Positions 25,416 to 33,983 of a stretch of DNA of 64,000 nt are shown piece by piece. Source of the DNA: Oscillospiraceae bacterium (GTDB taxonomy: Bacteria > Bacillota > Clostridia > Oscillospirales > Oscillospiraceae); assembly GCA_020025595.1 (NCBI GenBank), contig JAHHRV010000001.1:1-64000 (forward strand). Reading direction: 5' to 3'. Under the pieces are notes generated by a model. The model worked only from the letters and a program-made list of their open reading frames with translations, was not told the DNA's origin and did no database searches. Position 1 is the stretch's first letter. Each line of letters begins with the position of its first letter. Both the position numbers and the translations under genes were made by a program.

Positions 25416-26252
25416 ATGGCTATTAAAACTTTTAAGCCTTATACCCCCGCTCGCCGGGGCATGACTGTCTCCGCTTTTGAAGGCGTGGACAAGAAGGCAA
25501 AACCTGAGCGTAGCCTGGTTGAGACCCTGAAGAAGCACTCCGGTCGCAACAGCTACGGTCATATCACCGTCCGTCATCGCGGCGGCGGCAACAAGAAGAA
25601 GTATCGTATTATCGACTTCAAGCGTCAGAAGACTGACATGCCTGCAACCGTGCAGCGCATCGAGTACGATCCCAACCGTTCCGCTTTCATCGCTCTGGTG
25701 AAGTACGAGGACAACACTCTGAGCTACATCCTGGCTCCCAACGGCCTGAAGGCCGGCGACGTGGTTATTTCTTCCGCTACCGCCGACATCAAGCCCGGCA
25801 ACTGCCTGCCTATCGCCAACATTCCTGTTGGTACCGTTATCCACAACGTCGAGCTGCAGCCCGGCTACGGTGCACAGCTGGTTCGTTCCGCTGGTACCGC
25901 TGCTCAGCTGATGGCTAAGGAAGGCGAGCTGGCTCAGGTTCGTCTGCCCTCCGGCGAAGTTCGTTATGTTCGTACCAACTGCACCGCTTGCATTGGTCAG
26001 GTCGGCAACGCTGACCACGAGAACGTCCACATCGGTAAGGCTGGCCGTACCCGTCATATGGGCGTCCGTCCTACTGTTCGTGGTTCTGTTATGAACCCCT
26101 GTGATCACCCCCACGGTGGTGGTGAGGGCCGCGCACCTGTCGGCCGCTCCGGACCTGTTACTCCTTGGGGTAAGCCTGCACTGGGTTACAAGACTCGCAA
26201 GACCAAGAACCGCACTGACAAGTTCATTGTCAAGCGTAGAAACAGCAAGTAA
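25416..26252 (+). CDS. rplB: 50S ribosomal protein L2
   Basis: L2, 278 residues, needed for subunit joining and peptidyl-transferase activity. It opens with AIKTFKPYTPARR and has the conserved C-terminal MNPCDHPHGGGEGRAPVGR with the key His. AAAGGAG upstream. Confidence 0.99.
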   Translation: MAIKTFKPYTPARRGMTVSAFEGVDKKAKPERSLVETLKKHSGRNSYGHITVRHRGGGNKKKYRIIDFKRQKTDMPATVQRIEYDPNRSAFIALVKYEDNTLSYILAPNGLKAGDVVISSATADIKPGNCLPIANIPVGTVIHNVELQPGYGAQLVRSAGTAAQLMAKEGELAQVRLPSGEVRYVRTNCTACIGQVGNADHENVHIGKAGRTRHMGVRPTVRGSVMNPCDHPHGGGEGRAPVGRSGPVTPWGKPALGYKTRKTKNRTDKFIVKRRNSK

Positions 26253-26264
26253 GGAGGAAATGAA

Positions 26265-26543
26265 ATGAGCAGAAGTATTAAAAAAGGCCCTTTCGTAGCT
26301 CCTGAGCTGTACAAGCGTGTTGAGGAGCTGAACAAGGCTGGCGAAAAGAAGGTTCTGAAGACCTGGAGCAGATCTTCCACCATTTTCCCCTCCTTCGTTG
26401 GTCACACCATCGCTGTCCACGACGGCCGCAAGCATGTGCCCGTTTATGTCACTGAAGACATGGTCGGCCACAAGCTGGGCGAGTTTGTTCCTACCAGAAC
26501 CTTCCGTGGTCACTCTGGCAGCAAGACTGCCAACAGCAAGTAA
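26265..26543 (+). CDS. rpsS: 30S ribosomal protein S19
   Basis: S19, 92 residues, 30S head protein contacting S13. SRSIKKGPFV opening and GHKLGEFVPTRTFRGH near residue 68 are diagnostic. AAGGAGG upstream, 12 bases after rplB. Confidence 0.98.
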   Translation: MSRSIKKGPFVAPELYKRVEELNKAGEKKVLKTWSRSSTIFPSFVGHTIAVHDGRKHVPVYVTEDMVGHKLGEFVPTRTFRGHSGSKTANSK

Positions 26544-26555
26544 GGAGGTACTGAA

Positions 26556-26891
26556 ATGGAAGTTTTTGCACATGTAAAGTACGTCCGTATGTCTCCCCGT
26601 AAGGTGAAGCTGGTTTGCGACATGATCCGGGGCAAGGACGTTAAGACCGCTGCCGCATATCTGAGCCAGACCTCTAAGGCTGCTTGCGAGCCCATGGCTA
26701 AGCTGCTGAAGAGCGCTGTGGCAAATGCCGAGCACAACAACGGCATGAATGCGGATAACCTGTATGTCTCCACTGTGATCGCTAACCCCGGCCCTGTGCT
26801 GAAGCGCGGCAGAATCGCATCCAGACGCGGTTTCGTTCGTATTCTCAAGAGAACCACTCACATCACCATCGGTGTGAGCGAGAAGGCTTAA
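26556..26891 (+). CDS. rplV: 50S ribosomal protein L22
   Basis: L22, 111 residues, lines the exit tunnel. VRMSPRKVKLVCDMIRGK near the N terminus and the tunnel hairpin KRGRIASRRGFVRILKRTTH near the C terminus (about 83-102) fit. AAGGAGG precedes the ATG. Confidence 0.98.
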   Translation: MEVFAHVKYVRMSPRKVKLVCDMIRGKDVKTAAAYLSQTSKAACEPMAKLLKSAVANAEHNNGMNADNLYVSTVIANPGPVLKRGRIASRRGFVRILKRTTHITIGVSEKA

Positions 26892-26903
26892 CAGGAGGTA
26901 GCT

Positions 26904-27668
26904 ATGGGACAGAAAGTTAATCCCCATGGTCTGCGCGTTGGCGTTATCAAGGATTGGGATTCCCGCTGGTACGCCCGTGAGGACAAGGTTGGCGATCTGA
27001 TTGTTGAAGATTTCAACATCAGAAAGTATCTGAAGAATAAGCTTTACTCCGCTGGCGTTGCAAAGATCGAGATCGAGCGCAGCAACGGCAAGGTAAAGAT
27101 CAACATCGTCTGCTCTCGCCCCGGCGTTGTCATCGGCAAGGCTGGTGCAGAGATCGAGAACCTGCGTAAGGATATGGAAGCCCGTCTGGGCAAGAGCGTT
27201 GCTCTGAATATCATCGAGGTTCGCAGCCCCGACCTGAATGCACAGCTGGTTGCAGAGAACATCGCTCAGCAGCTGGAGAAGCGTATCAGCTTCCGTCGTG
27301 CAATGAAGAAGGCTATGCAGCAGGCTACTCGCCTGGGTGCCAAGGGCATCAAGGTTACCTGCGCTGGTCGTCTGGGCGGCGCTGAAATCGCTCGTTCCGA
27401 GAGCTACCACGAAGGTACCATTCCTCTGCAGACCATCCGTGCCGACATCGAGTACGGTTTTGCTGAGGCTGCTACCACTTATGGCCGCATCGGCGTTAAG
27501 GTGTGGATCTACAAGGGCGAAGTCCTGAACACCACCCTGCGCGCTGCAGCTCCCGAGCCCGCTCCCCGCGAGCGTCGTGAGCGCCGTGACCGCCGCAACG
27601 GCGATCGTCGCAACGACCGTCGCCAGGGCGAGAGAAGAAACTATAACCGCGAAGGAGGTAACCGCTAA
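26904..27668 (+). CDS. rpsC: 30S ribosomal protein S3
   Basis: S3, an mRNA-entry helicase component. The conserved opening MGQKVNPHGLRVGVIK, KH-domain GVVIGKAGAEIENL near residue 74 and the C-terminal IGVKVWIYKGE are present. The protein is 254 residues, about 30-35 longer than typical Firmicute S3. The excess is a highly basic tail of repeated Arg-Arg-Asp/Asn units from about residue 219. It overlaps rplP by one base. Confidence 0.98.
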   Translation: MGQKVNPHGLRVGVIKDWDSRWYAREDKVGDLIVEDFNIRKYLKNKLYSAGVAKIEIERSNGKVKINIVCSRPGVVIGKAGAEIENLRKDMEARLGKSVALNIIEVRSPDLNAQLVAENIAQQLEKRISFRRAMKKAMQQATRLGAKGIKVTCAGRLGGAEIARSESYHEGTIPLQTIRADIEYGFAEAATTYGRIGVKVWIYKGEVLNTTLRAAAPEPAPRERRERRDRRNGDRRNDRRQGERRNYNREGGNR

Positions 27669-28102
27669 TGCTGATGCCCAAAAGAGCTAAGTACCGCAAG
27701 GTGCAGCGTGGCCGTATGACCGGTACCGCCACCCGTGGTAATACCGTATCTTATGGTGAATTCGGCATCCAGGCTCTCGAGCCCGGCTGGATCACCGGTA
27801 ACCAGATCGAGGCAGCCCGTGTTGCCATGACCCGTTCCACCAAGCGTGGCGGTAAGGTCTGGATCAAGATTTTCCCCGACAAGCCTTACTCCAAGAAGGG
27901 CCTGGGTTCCCGAATGGGTTCCGGTAAGGGCGCTCCCGAAGGCTGGGTCGCTGTGGTTAAGAACCAGAAGGTGATGTTTGAGATCGCTGGCGTTTCTGAG
28001 GAAGTCGCCCGTGAAGCTCTGAGACTTGCTCAGCACAAGCTGCCCATCAAGACTCGCATCATCAAGAAGGAAGAGCCTGTTACTGAGATTGGTGGTGAAT
28101 AA
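27668..28102 (+). CDS. rplP: 50S ribosomal protein L16
   Basis: L16, 144 residues, binds near the A-site tRNA and 5S rRNA. MLMPKRAKYRKVQRGRM opening and GSRMGSGKGAPEGWVA near residue 80 are diagnostic. Overlaps rpsC and rpmC at TAATG junctions. Confidence 0.98.
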   Translation: MLMPKRAKYRKVQRGRMTGTATRGNTVSYGEFGIQALEPGWITGNQIEAARVAMTRSTKRGGKVWIKIFPDKPYSKKGLGSRMGSGKGAPEGWVAVVKNQKVMFEIAGVSEEVAREALRLAQHKLPIKTRIIKKEEPVTEIGGE

Positions 28103-28299
28103 TGATGAAGGCAAAGGAAGTTAAGAACCTGTCTGTTGAAGAGCTGAACAAGAAGCTGGCAGACCTGAAGAAGGATCTGTTCATGCTCCGTATGCAGCAT
28201 GCCACCAACCAGCTGGAAAACCCCATGCAGATTGCGGCAGTCAAGAAGGACATCGCCCGCGTCATGACCATTATTCGTGAGAAAGAGACCAACGTCTGA
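28102..28299 (+). CDS. rpmC: 50S ribosomal protein L29
   Basis: L29, 65 residues, at the tunnel exit beside L23. The helical hairpin KNLSVEELNKKLADLKKDLF and a final IARVMTIIREKE fit. Start may be the first or second ATG of ATGATG. Confidence 0.96.
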   Translation: MMKAKEVKNLSVEELNKKLADLKKDLFMLRMQHATNQLENPMQIAAVKKDIARVMTIIREKETNV

Positions 28300-28313
28300 G
28301 GAGGTAAGCAATT

Positions 28314-28577
28314 ATGACTGAAATGAATAGAGCTTTCCGCAAGACCAGAATTGGTACTGTTGTCTCCGATAAGATGGACAAGACCATTGTGGTTGCGGTT
28401 GAGGATAGCTACCAGCATCCTCTGTATAAGAAGACCATGAAGCGGACTTACAAGCTGAAGGCACACGACGAGAACAACGAGTGTGGCATCGGCGATACCG
28501 TTGAGGTCATGGAGACTCGTCCCCTGTCCAAGGACAAGAGATGGAGACTCATCAACATCATTGAAAAGGCTAAGTAA
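28314..28577 (+). CDS. rpsQ: 30S ribosomal protein S17
   Basis: S17, 87 residues, primary 16S-binding OB-fold protein. GTVVSDKMDKTIVV near residue 13 and YKKTMKRTYKLKAHDE fit the family; the usual RPLSKDKRWRL motif lies near the C terminus. Confidence 0.98.
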   Translation: MTEMNRAFRKTRIGTVVSDKMDKTIVVAVEDSYQHPLYKKTMKRTYKLKAHDENNECGIGDTVEVMETRPLSKDKRWRLINIIEKAK

Positions 28578-28592
28578 GGAGGTCGGACAACT

Positions 28593-28961
28593 ATGGTACA
28601 AATGGAAAGCTATCTGAAGGTTGCCGACAACACCGGCGCTAAGGAAATCCACACCATTCGTGTCCTGGGCGGCTCCAAGCGTAAGTATGGTAACATCGGC
28701 GATGTCATCGTTGCTTCCGTTCGTAAGGCTACTCCCGGCGGCACTGTGAAGAAGGGTGATGTCGTTAAGGCTGTTATCGTCCGTACCAAGCGTGGTGTCC
28801 GTCGTGAGGATGGCACCTACGTTCGTTTCGACGAGAACGCTGCTGTTATCATTAAGGACGACAAGAATCCCCGTGGCACCCGTATCTTTGGACCGGTGGC
28901 ACGTGAGCTGCGTGACAGAGACTACATGAAGATCCTGTCTCTGGCTCCCGAAGTCATCTAA
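28593..28961 (+). CDS. rplN: 50S ribosomal protein L14
   Basis: L14, 122 residues, at the subunit interface. VQMESYLKVADNTGAKEI opening and RGTRIFGPVARELRD near the C terminus are diagnostic. Standard spc-operon position after rpsQ. Confidence 0.99.
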   Translation: MVQMESYLKVADNTGAKEIHTIRVLGGSKRKYGNIGDVIVASVRKATPGGTVKKGDVVKAVIVRTKRGVRREDGTYVRFDENAAVIIKDDKNPRGTRIFGPVARELRDRDYMKILSLAPEVI

Positions 28962-28976
28962 TGGGGGTACTGAAGG

Positions 28977-29282
28977 ATGAACATTAAGAAGAATGATACC
29001 GTTATTGTCCTGTCCGGTAAGGACAAGGGCGTTAAGGGCAAGGTCCTGGTTGCCATGCCCACTGAGAACAAGGTCATTGTCGAGGGCGTTAACGTCGCCA
29101 CTTGCCACACCAAGCCCCGTAAGCAGGGTGAGACCGGTGGCATCGTGAAGAAGGAAACCCCCATCCGTACCTGCAAGGTCGCTCTGTTCTGCGACAAGTG
29201 CGGTAAGGGTGTTCGCGTCGGCTACAAGGTCGACGGCGACAAGAAGGTTCGCGTTTGCCGCAAGTGCGGCGCCGAAATCTAA
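28977..29282 (+). CDS. rplX: 50S ribosomal protein L24, zinc-ribbon form
   Basis: L24, 101 residues, assembly initiator. The KOW motif (VIVLSGKDKGVKGKVL) is at residues 9-24. The C-terminal half carries CDKC and CRKC pairs (about residues 74-77 and 94-97), so this is a zinc-binding form; the B. subtilis protein lacks these cysteines. Confidence 0.97.
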   Translation: MNIKKNDTVIVLSGKDKGVKGKVLVAMPTENKVIVEGVNVATCHTKPRKQGETGGIVKKETPIRTCKVALFCDKCGKGVRVGYKVDGDKKVRVCRKCGAEI

Positions 29283-29300
29283 TGAAGGAGGAGTAAATCA

Positions 29301-29846
29301 ATGAATGCACCTAGAATGAAAGTTCAGTACAATGAAGAGATCGCTCCTTCCCTGATGAAGAAGTTCGGTTACAAGAGCGTTATGCAGATCCCCAAGCTGG
29401 ACAAGGTTGTTATCAACGTCGGCTGCGGCGAGAGCAAGAACAACGCCAAGGAGATCGAAGCTATTGTTAAGGATCTGGGCATCATCACCGGCCAGAAGGC
29501 TGTGATCTGCAAGGCTCGTAAGTCCGTTGCAAACTTCAAGCTCCGTGAGGGCGAAAATGTTGGTGTTAAGGTTACCCTGCGTGGTGCCAAGATGTACGAG
29601 TTCCTGGACCGTCTGTTCAGCATTGCGCTGCCCCGTGTCCGTGACTTCCGCGGCATCAATCCCAACAGCTTCGACGGCCGTGGCAACTATGCCTTCGGTC
29701 TGAAGGAGCAGCTGATCTTCCCTGAAATCGAGTATGATCAGGTGGATAAGATCCGTGGTATGGACATCTGCATCTGCACCACTGCTACCACCGACGAGGA
29801 AGCTAAGGAGCTGCTCACCCAGCTCGGCGCTCCCTTCTACGCTTGA
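29301..29846 (+). CDS. rplE: 50S ribosomal protein L5
   Basis: L5, 181 residues, binds 5S rRNA and the P-site tRNA. PKLDKVVINVGCGE, the RKSVANFKLREGENVGVKVTLR block and the DFRGINPNSFDGRGNY loop are all conserved. Starts 18 bases after rplX with AAGGAGG. Confidence 0.98.
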   Translation: MNAPRMKVQYNEEIAPSLMKKFGYKSVMQIPKLDKVVINVGCGESKNNAKEIEAIVKDLGIITGQKAVICKARKSVANFKLREGENVGVKVTLRGAKMYEFLDRLFSIALPRVRDFRGINPNSFDGRGNYAFGLKEQLIFPEIEYDQVDKIRGMDICICTTATTDEEAKELLTQLGAPFYA

Positions 29847-29860
29847 TTGGAGGAACGAAC

Positions 29861-30046
29861 ATGGCAAAGAAGTCTATGATTCTGAAGCAGCAGGCTGAGC
29901 CCAAGTTCTCCAGCCGCCGCTACAACCGCTGCAAGATCTGCGGCAGACCCCATGCATACCTGCGCGACTACGGCGTTTGCCGTATTTGCTTCCGTGAACT
30001 GGCCTACAAGGGCGAGATTCCCGGTGTCCGCAAGGCAAGCTGGTAA
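29861..30046 (+). CDS. rpsN: 30S ribosomal protein S14, type Z
   Basis: Short zinc-binding S14 of 61 residues. CKIC (about residues 24-27) and CRIC (about 40-43) pairs form the zinc site. The ATG at 29861 has GGAGG 8 bases upstream; an earlier in-frame start in the track of rplE's end lacks support. Followed by a long structured spacer. Confidence 0.97.
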   Translation: MAKKSMILKQQAEPKFSSRRYNRCKICGRPHAYLRDYGVCRICFRELAYKGEIPGVRKASW

Positions 30047-30079
30047 GGTCGACTTATAATGTAAAATAGGCATGGGAAG

Positions 30080-30154
30080 TCGGGTGAAGATGGGCTGATC
30101 GATGAATCAGTCGCATTCACTCGATACCCCCTTGTCTTAACGGGTTTAGCCCGT
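30080..30154 (+). promoter_or_regulatory. Structured RNA element before rpsH (candidate S8 site)
   Basis: A long hairpin and a second stem-loop fill the 133-base spacer upstream of rpsH. The outer stem is TCGGGTGAA (30080-30088) with TTCACTCGA (30116-30124), one G-U. An asymmetric internal loop GATG/GCA follows, then the inner stem GGCTGAT (30093-30099) with ATCAGTC (30106-30112). Next is ACGGG/CCCGT (30140-30154), ending about 13 bases before the AAGGAGG of rpsH. E. coli S8 represses its operon by binding a similar interrupted helix near rplE; a relocated equivalent here is inference. Confidence 0.5.
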
Positions 30155-30179
30155 AACTTCATTAAGGAGGATATTAAAC

Positions 30180-30578
30180 ATGCAAATCACCGATCCCGTA
30201 GCAGATATGCTGACCCGTATCCGGAATGCTAACTCTGCAAAGCACGAAACTGTGGATGTCCCCGCTTCCAACCTGAAGAAGGCTATTGCTCAGATTCTGT
30301 TTGACGAAGGCTACATCAAGTCTTTCTCCGTTGTTGACAACGGCAACCAGGGCATGATCCACATCACTCTGAAGTATTTGGCAAAGAAGCAGACCGTTAT
30401 CTCCGGCCTGCGCCGTGTCTCCAAGCCCGGCCTGCGTGTGTACGCTGGCGCTGAGGAGCTGCCTAAGGTTCTGAAGGGCCTGGGCATCGCCATTGTCTCT
30501 ACTTCCAAGGGCGTTATGACCGACAAGAAGGCACGCGAGCTGCACATCGGCGGCGAAGTGCTGGCATTTGTTTGGTAA
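30180..30578 (+). CDS. rpsH: 30S ribosomal protein S8
   Basis: S8, 132 residues, primary 16S-binding protein and spc-operon repressor in E. coli. It opens with ITDPVADMLTRIRNAN; the C-terminal SKGVMTDKKARELHIGGEVL is the conserved RNA-binding part. AAGGAGG lies 7 bases upstream. The preceding spacer is unusual for this operon. Confidence 0.99.
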   Translation: MQITDPVADMLTRIRNANSAKHETVDVPASNLKKAIAQILFDEGYIKSFSVVDNGNQGMIHITLKYLAKKQTVISGLRRVSKPGLRVYAGAEELPKVLKGLGIAIVSTSKGVMTDKKARELHIGGEVLAFVW

Positions 30579-30590
30579 GGAGGTTGCGGT

Positions 30591-31136
30591 ATGTCTAGAA
30601 TTGGTAAGAAGCCTGTTGAAATTCCCGCAGGCGTTACTGTGAACGTTGCCGAGGGCAATGTTATCACTGTCACTGGCCCTCTGGGTACTCTGACTAAGAC
30701 CATGCATCCTGACATGATCATCAATGTTGAAGGTAATGTCCTGACTGTTGGTCGTCCCGACGATGAGCATCTGCACAAGAGCCTGCACGGCCTGACCCGT
30801 ACTCTGATCCACAACATGATCGAGGGCGTGTCCAAGGGCTACTCCAAGGAACTGGACGTCAATGGCGTCGGTTACCGTGTTGAGATGAAGGGCAAGCAGC
30901 TGGTCATGCGTTTGGGCTTCTCCCATGAGGTTATCATGGACGAGATCGAGGGCATCAAGGTTGAGTGCCCCACTCCTAACAAGATTATCGTTAAGGGTAT
31001 TGACAAGCAGGTCGTCGGTCAGTTCGCTGCCGAAGTCCGTGCTAAGCGTCCCCCCGAGCCTTACAAGGGCAAGGGCATCAAGTATACCACTGAGGTCATC
31101 CGCCGTAAGGTTGGTAAGACCGGTGGCAAGAAGTAA
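30591..31136 (+). CDS. rplF: 50S ribosomal protein L6
   Basis: L6, 181 residues, beside the sarcin-ricin loop. SRIGKKPVEIPAGVTV opening and the C-terminal KRPPEPYKGKGIKY are diagnostic. Confidence 0.99.
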   Translation: MSRIGKKPVEIPAGVTVNVAEGNVITVTGPLGTLTKTMHPDMIINVEGNVLTVGRPDDEHLHKSLHGLTRTLIHNMIEGVSKGYSKELDVNGVGYRVEMKGKQLVMRLGFSHEVIMDEIEGIKVECPTPNKIIVKGIDKQVVGQFAAEVRAKRPPEPYKGKGIKYTTEVIRRKVGKTGGKK

Positions 31137-31151
31137 TGGAGGTGTGCTAGA

Positions 31152-31511
31152 ATGGTTAGCAAGATCAATAAGAATGCAATGCGCCTGAAGCGTCATACTC
31201 GCGTTCGTGGCAAGATTTCCGGCACCCCCGAGCGTCCCCGCCTGAATGTGTTCCGTAGTAATGCGAATATTTACGCCCAGATCATCGATGATGTGAACGG
31301 TGTTACTCTGGTTTCCGCCAATACACTGGAAAAGGCATTTGAGGGCACTACCGGCAACTGCGAAGGTGCAAAGAAGGTTGGCCTGGTGCTGGCTGAGCGT
31401 GCCAAGGAAAAGGGCATCGAAGAGGTTGTTTTCGACCGCGGCGGCTATATTTTCCATGGCCGTGTCGCTGCTCTGGCTGAGGGCGCCCGCGAAGGCGGCC
31501 TGAAGTTCTAA
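31152..31511 (+). CDS. rplR: 50S ribosomal protein L18
   Basis: L18, 119 residues, binds 5S rRNA. KRHTRVRGKISGTPERPRL near the N terminus, FDRGGYIFHGRVAALAEGAR near the C terminus. Follows rplF by 15 bases with a GGAGG site. Confidence 0.98.
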   Translation: MVSKINKNAMRLKRHTRVRGKISGTPERPRLNVFRSNANIYAQIIDDVNGVTLVSANTLEKAFEGTTGNCEGAKKVGLVLAERAKEKGIEEVVFDRGGYIFHGRVAALAEGAREGGLKF

Positions 31512-31530
31512 GTGTAGAGGAGGAAAAGAT

Positions 31531-32037
31531 ATGGCTTACAATAAGTCTAACAATGAAGCTCCCGAGCTCATTGAGAAGGTCGTCTACCTGAACCGGGTCT
31601 CCAAGACTGTCAAGGGCGGCCGCGTTATGAAGTTCTCTGCTCTGGTCGTCGTTGGCGACGGTAAGGGCACTGTTGGTTATGGCCTGGGTAAGGCAGCTGA
31701 GGTTTCCGAAGCTATCATCAAGGGCATCGCCGACGCTAAGAAACATATGGTTAAGGTCAGCCTGGCTGGCACTACCATTCCCCACGAAGTTACTGGTATC
31801 TTTGGTGCAGGCACCGTTCTGATGCGTCCGGCTCCCGAAGGTACTGGCGTTATCGCAGGCGGCGCTGTCCGTGCTGTGGTTGAGGCTGTGGGTATCAAGA
31901 ATATCTGCGCTAAGTGCCTGCGCTCCAACAACCCCCAGAACGTGGTAAAGGCTACCATGGCTGGCCTGGAGTCCCTGCGCACCCCCGAGCAGGTCGCTGC
32001 TATTCGGGGCAAGAGCGTTGAAGAAATCGTTGGTTAA
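31531..32037 (+). CDS. rpsE: 30S ribosomal protein S5
   Basis: S5, 168 residues, central to decoding accuracy. VVYLNRVSKTVKGGRVMKFS and the double-stranded RNA-binding fold, then the IPHEVTG and GAGTVLMRPAPEGTGVIAGG segments, match the family. Confidence 0.99.
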   Translation: MAYNKSNNEAPELIEKVVYLNRVSKTVKGGRVMKFSALVVVGDGKGTVGYGLGKAAEVSEAIIKGIADAKKHMVKVSLAGTTIPHEVTGIFGAGTVLMRPAPEGTGVIAGGAVRAVVEAVGIKNICAKCLRSNNPQNVVKATMAGLESLRTPEQVAAIRGKSVEEIVG

Positions 32038-32051
32038 GGAGGGCAATTAAC

Positions 32052-32234
32052 ATGGCAAACCTGAAAATTACGCTGGTTAAGAGCCTGAACGGCCGTCTGG
32101 AAAAGCACATCGCTACCGCTGAGTCCTTGGGCCTGCGCAAGATCGGCAATGTCACCATCCAGCCTGATAACACCCAGACTCGCGGTAAGATCGCCAAGAT
32201 CGGCTACCTGCTGCAGGTCACCGAAGTTGAATAA
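32052..32234 (+). CDS. rpmD: 50S ribosomal protein L30
   Basis: L30, 60 residues. LKITLVKSLNGRLEKHIATA and LGLRKIGNVTIQPDNTQTRG match the short ferredoxin-like fold. In order between rpsE and rplO. Confidence 0.97.
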   Translation: MANLKITLVKSLNGRLEKHIATAESLGLRKIGNVTIQPDNTQTRGKIAKIGYLLQVTEVE

Positions 32235-32247
32235 GGAGGAGCTAGGA

Positions 32248-32688
32248 ATGAAACTTCATGAACTTTCTCCTGTCGCTGGTTCTACTCATGTAGGCAAGCG
32301 CAAGGGCCGTGGCGTCGGTACCGGTAACGGTAAGACTGGTGGCCGCGGTCACAAGGGTCAGCATGCTCGCTCCGGCGGCAAGACTCGTATCGGTTTCGAA
32401 GGCGGCCAGATGCCTCTGTCCCGCCGTATCCCCAAGCGTGGCTTCAACAACATTTACGCAAAGCCCCTGACTGCTGTCAATGTGGCTTGCCTGAATCAGT
32501 TTGAAGACGGCGCTGTCATCGATGCTGCTGCACTGATCGAGAAGGGCATCATCCATGATTGTCCCTACGGTCTGAAGGTCCTGTCCAACGGCAACCTGAC
32601 CAAGAAGATCACTGTAAAGGCTGCGGCTTTCTCCGAATCTGCTAAGAATAAAATTGAGCAGGCAGGTGGAAAGGCCGAGGTGGTCTAA
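32248..32688 (+). CDS. rplO: 50S ribosomal protein L15
   Basis: L15, 146 residues. MKLHELSPVAGSTHVGKRKG is the normal opening, with the Gly-rich GRGVGTGNGKTGGRGHKGQ stretch. The ATG at 32248 follows AAGGAGGAG; longer forms are not supported. Its TAA abuts the GTG of secY. Confidence 0.98.
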   Translation: MKLHELSPVAGSTHVGKRKGRGVGTGNGKTGGRGHKGQHARSGGKTRIGFEGGQMPLSRRIPKRGFNNIYAKPLTAVNVACLNQFEDGAVIDAAALIEKGIIHDCPYGLKVLSNGNLTKKITVKAAAFSESAKNKIEQAGGKAEVV

Positions 32689-33966
32689 GTGCTACGCACG
32701 CTGCAGAACGCCTGGAAAATTCCCGAACTTCGCAAGAAGTTGCTCTTTACTGTGCTCGTACTGCTGCTCTACCGCATCGGTAATGTGATCCCCGTACCCT
32801 ATATTGATGTTACTGCTCTGTCCACTTATTTTAATAATGTTCTGAGCAACACCATCCTGGGTCTGTACAATGCAATGTCCGGTTCTGCATTCTCTAATGC
32901 AACCGTGCTTGCATTGGGCATCCAGCCCTACATCAATGCTTCTATTATCATCCAGCTGCTCACCGTAGCCATCCCCGCTCTGGAGCGTATGGCTAAGGAA
33001 GAGGGCGAGGAAGGCAAGAAGAAGCTGAACCTGATCACCCGGTACACCACCGTTGGTCTGGGTCTGCTGATGGGCTGGGCCTACTACACAATGCTTCATA
33101 ACTATGGCATTGTTACCAAGGACGGCTTTATGCCTGCTCTGGTTATCATCCTGTCATTTACTGCTGGTTCTGCAGCAGTTATGTGGCTCGGCGAGCAGAT
33201 CACCGAGTTCGGCATTGGCAATGGCATCTCTCTGATCCTGTTTGCCAATATCATCTCCCGTCTGCCTGCTATGATCAACACCATGTTCACCATGGTGTGG
33301 TGGCATGTGCTGATCGTTCTGGTCGGCATGGTTGCACTGGTCCTGTTCATCATCTTCATCAATGATGCAGAGCGCCGGATTCCTATCCAGTATGCTAAAC
33401 GCGTGGTTGGCCGTAAGGTTTACGGCGGTCAGAACACTCATCTGCCCATCAAGGTCAGCATGTCCGGTGTTATGCCCGTTATCTTCGCTCAGTCCATCGT
33501 TAGCATCATGCCCACCATCTTTGCATTCACAAATCCCACCGGCACTTCTGAAAATGGCTTTGTGCAGTTCCTGATCAACATCAGCAACCAGCACTCCGCA
33601 TTCTATGCGATCTGCTATTTCGTTCTGATCTTCTTCTTTGGCTGGTTCTACGCTGCCATCCAGTATGACCCCGTGGAGATTTCCAACAACTTGAAGAAGA
33701 ACGGTGGATTCATTCCCGGCTTCCGTCCTGGCAAGCCCACTGCTGAATTCATCCAGAAGGTCATTTCTAAGATCGTGATCTTCGGTTCTGTATACCTGTC
33801 TGTGGTAGCTCTGCTGCCCATCATTGCAGGCAACATTATGGATTCTGTTCAGCACCTGGCAATCGGCGGTACTTCCGTCATCATTGTCGTAGGCGTTGCT
33901 CTGGAAACCGTGAAGGCAATTGAGGCCCAGATGCTCATGCGTCACTACAAGGGCTTCCTCGACTAA
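32689..33966 (+). CDS. secY: Protein translocase subunit SecY
   Basis: Pore subunit of the Sec translocon, 425 residues with ten membrane helices. Typical motifs are the N-terminal RKKLLFTVLVLLLYRIGNVIPVP, GIQPYINASIIIQLL (plug-helix 2 region), GIGNGISLILFANI, and QYDPVEISNNLKKNGGFIPG before the C-terminal helices. It starts with GTG directly after the rplO stop and has no clear ribosome site, so it is probably translated by reinitiation from rplO. Confidence 0.98.
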   Translation: MLRTLQNAWKIPELRKKLLFTVLVLLLYRIGNVIPVPYIDVTALSTYFNNVLSNTILGLYNAMSGSAFSNATVLALGIQPYINASIIIQLLTVAIPALERMAKEEGEEGKKKLNLITRYTTVGLGLLMGWAYYTMLHNYGIVTKDGFMPALVIILSFTAGSAAVMWLGEQITEFGIGNGISLILFANIISRLPAMINTMFTMVWWHVLIVLVGMVALVLFIIFINDAERRIPIQYAKRVVGRKVYGGQNTHLPIKVSMSGVMPVIFAQSIVSIMPTIFAFTNPTGTSENGFVQFLINISNQHSAFYAICYFVLIFFFGWFYAAIQYDPVEISNNLKKNGGFIPGFRPGKPTAEFIQKVISKIVIFGSVYLSVVALLPIIAGNIMDSVQHLAIGGTSVIIVVGVALETVKAIEAQMLMRHYKGFLD

Positions 33967-33983
33967 GAAAGAGGTGCAGTAGA

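Noticed and set aside
25053..27410. 785-codon minus-strand frame crossing several ribosomal protein genes
   Set aside because: Spans gene boundaries of a conserved plus-strand operon and is explained by codon bias.
30049..30060. Internal promoter before rpsH from the TATAAT at 30055-30060
   Set aside because: The -35 position (AAGGCA) does not match, and the box lies in the structured spacer of a continuous operon.
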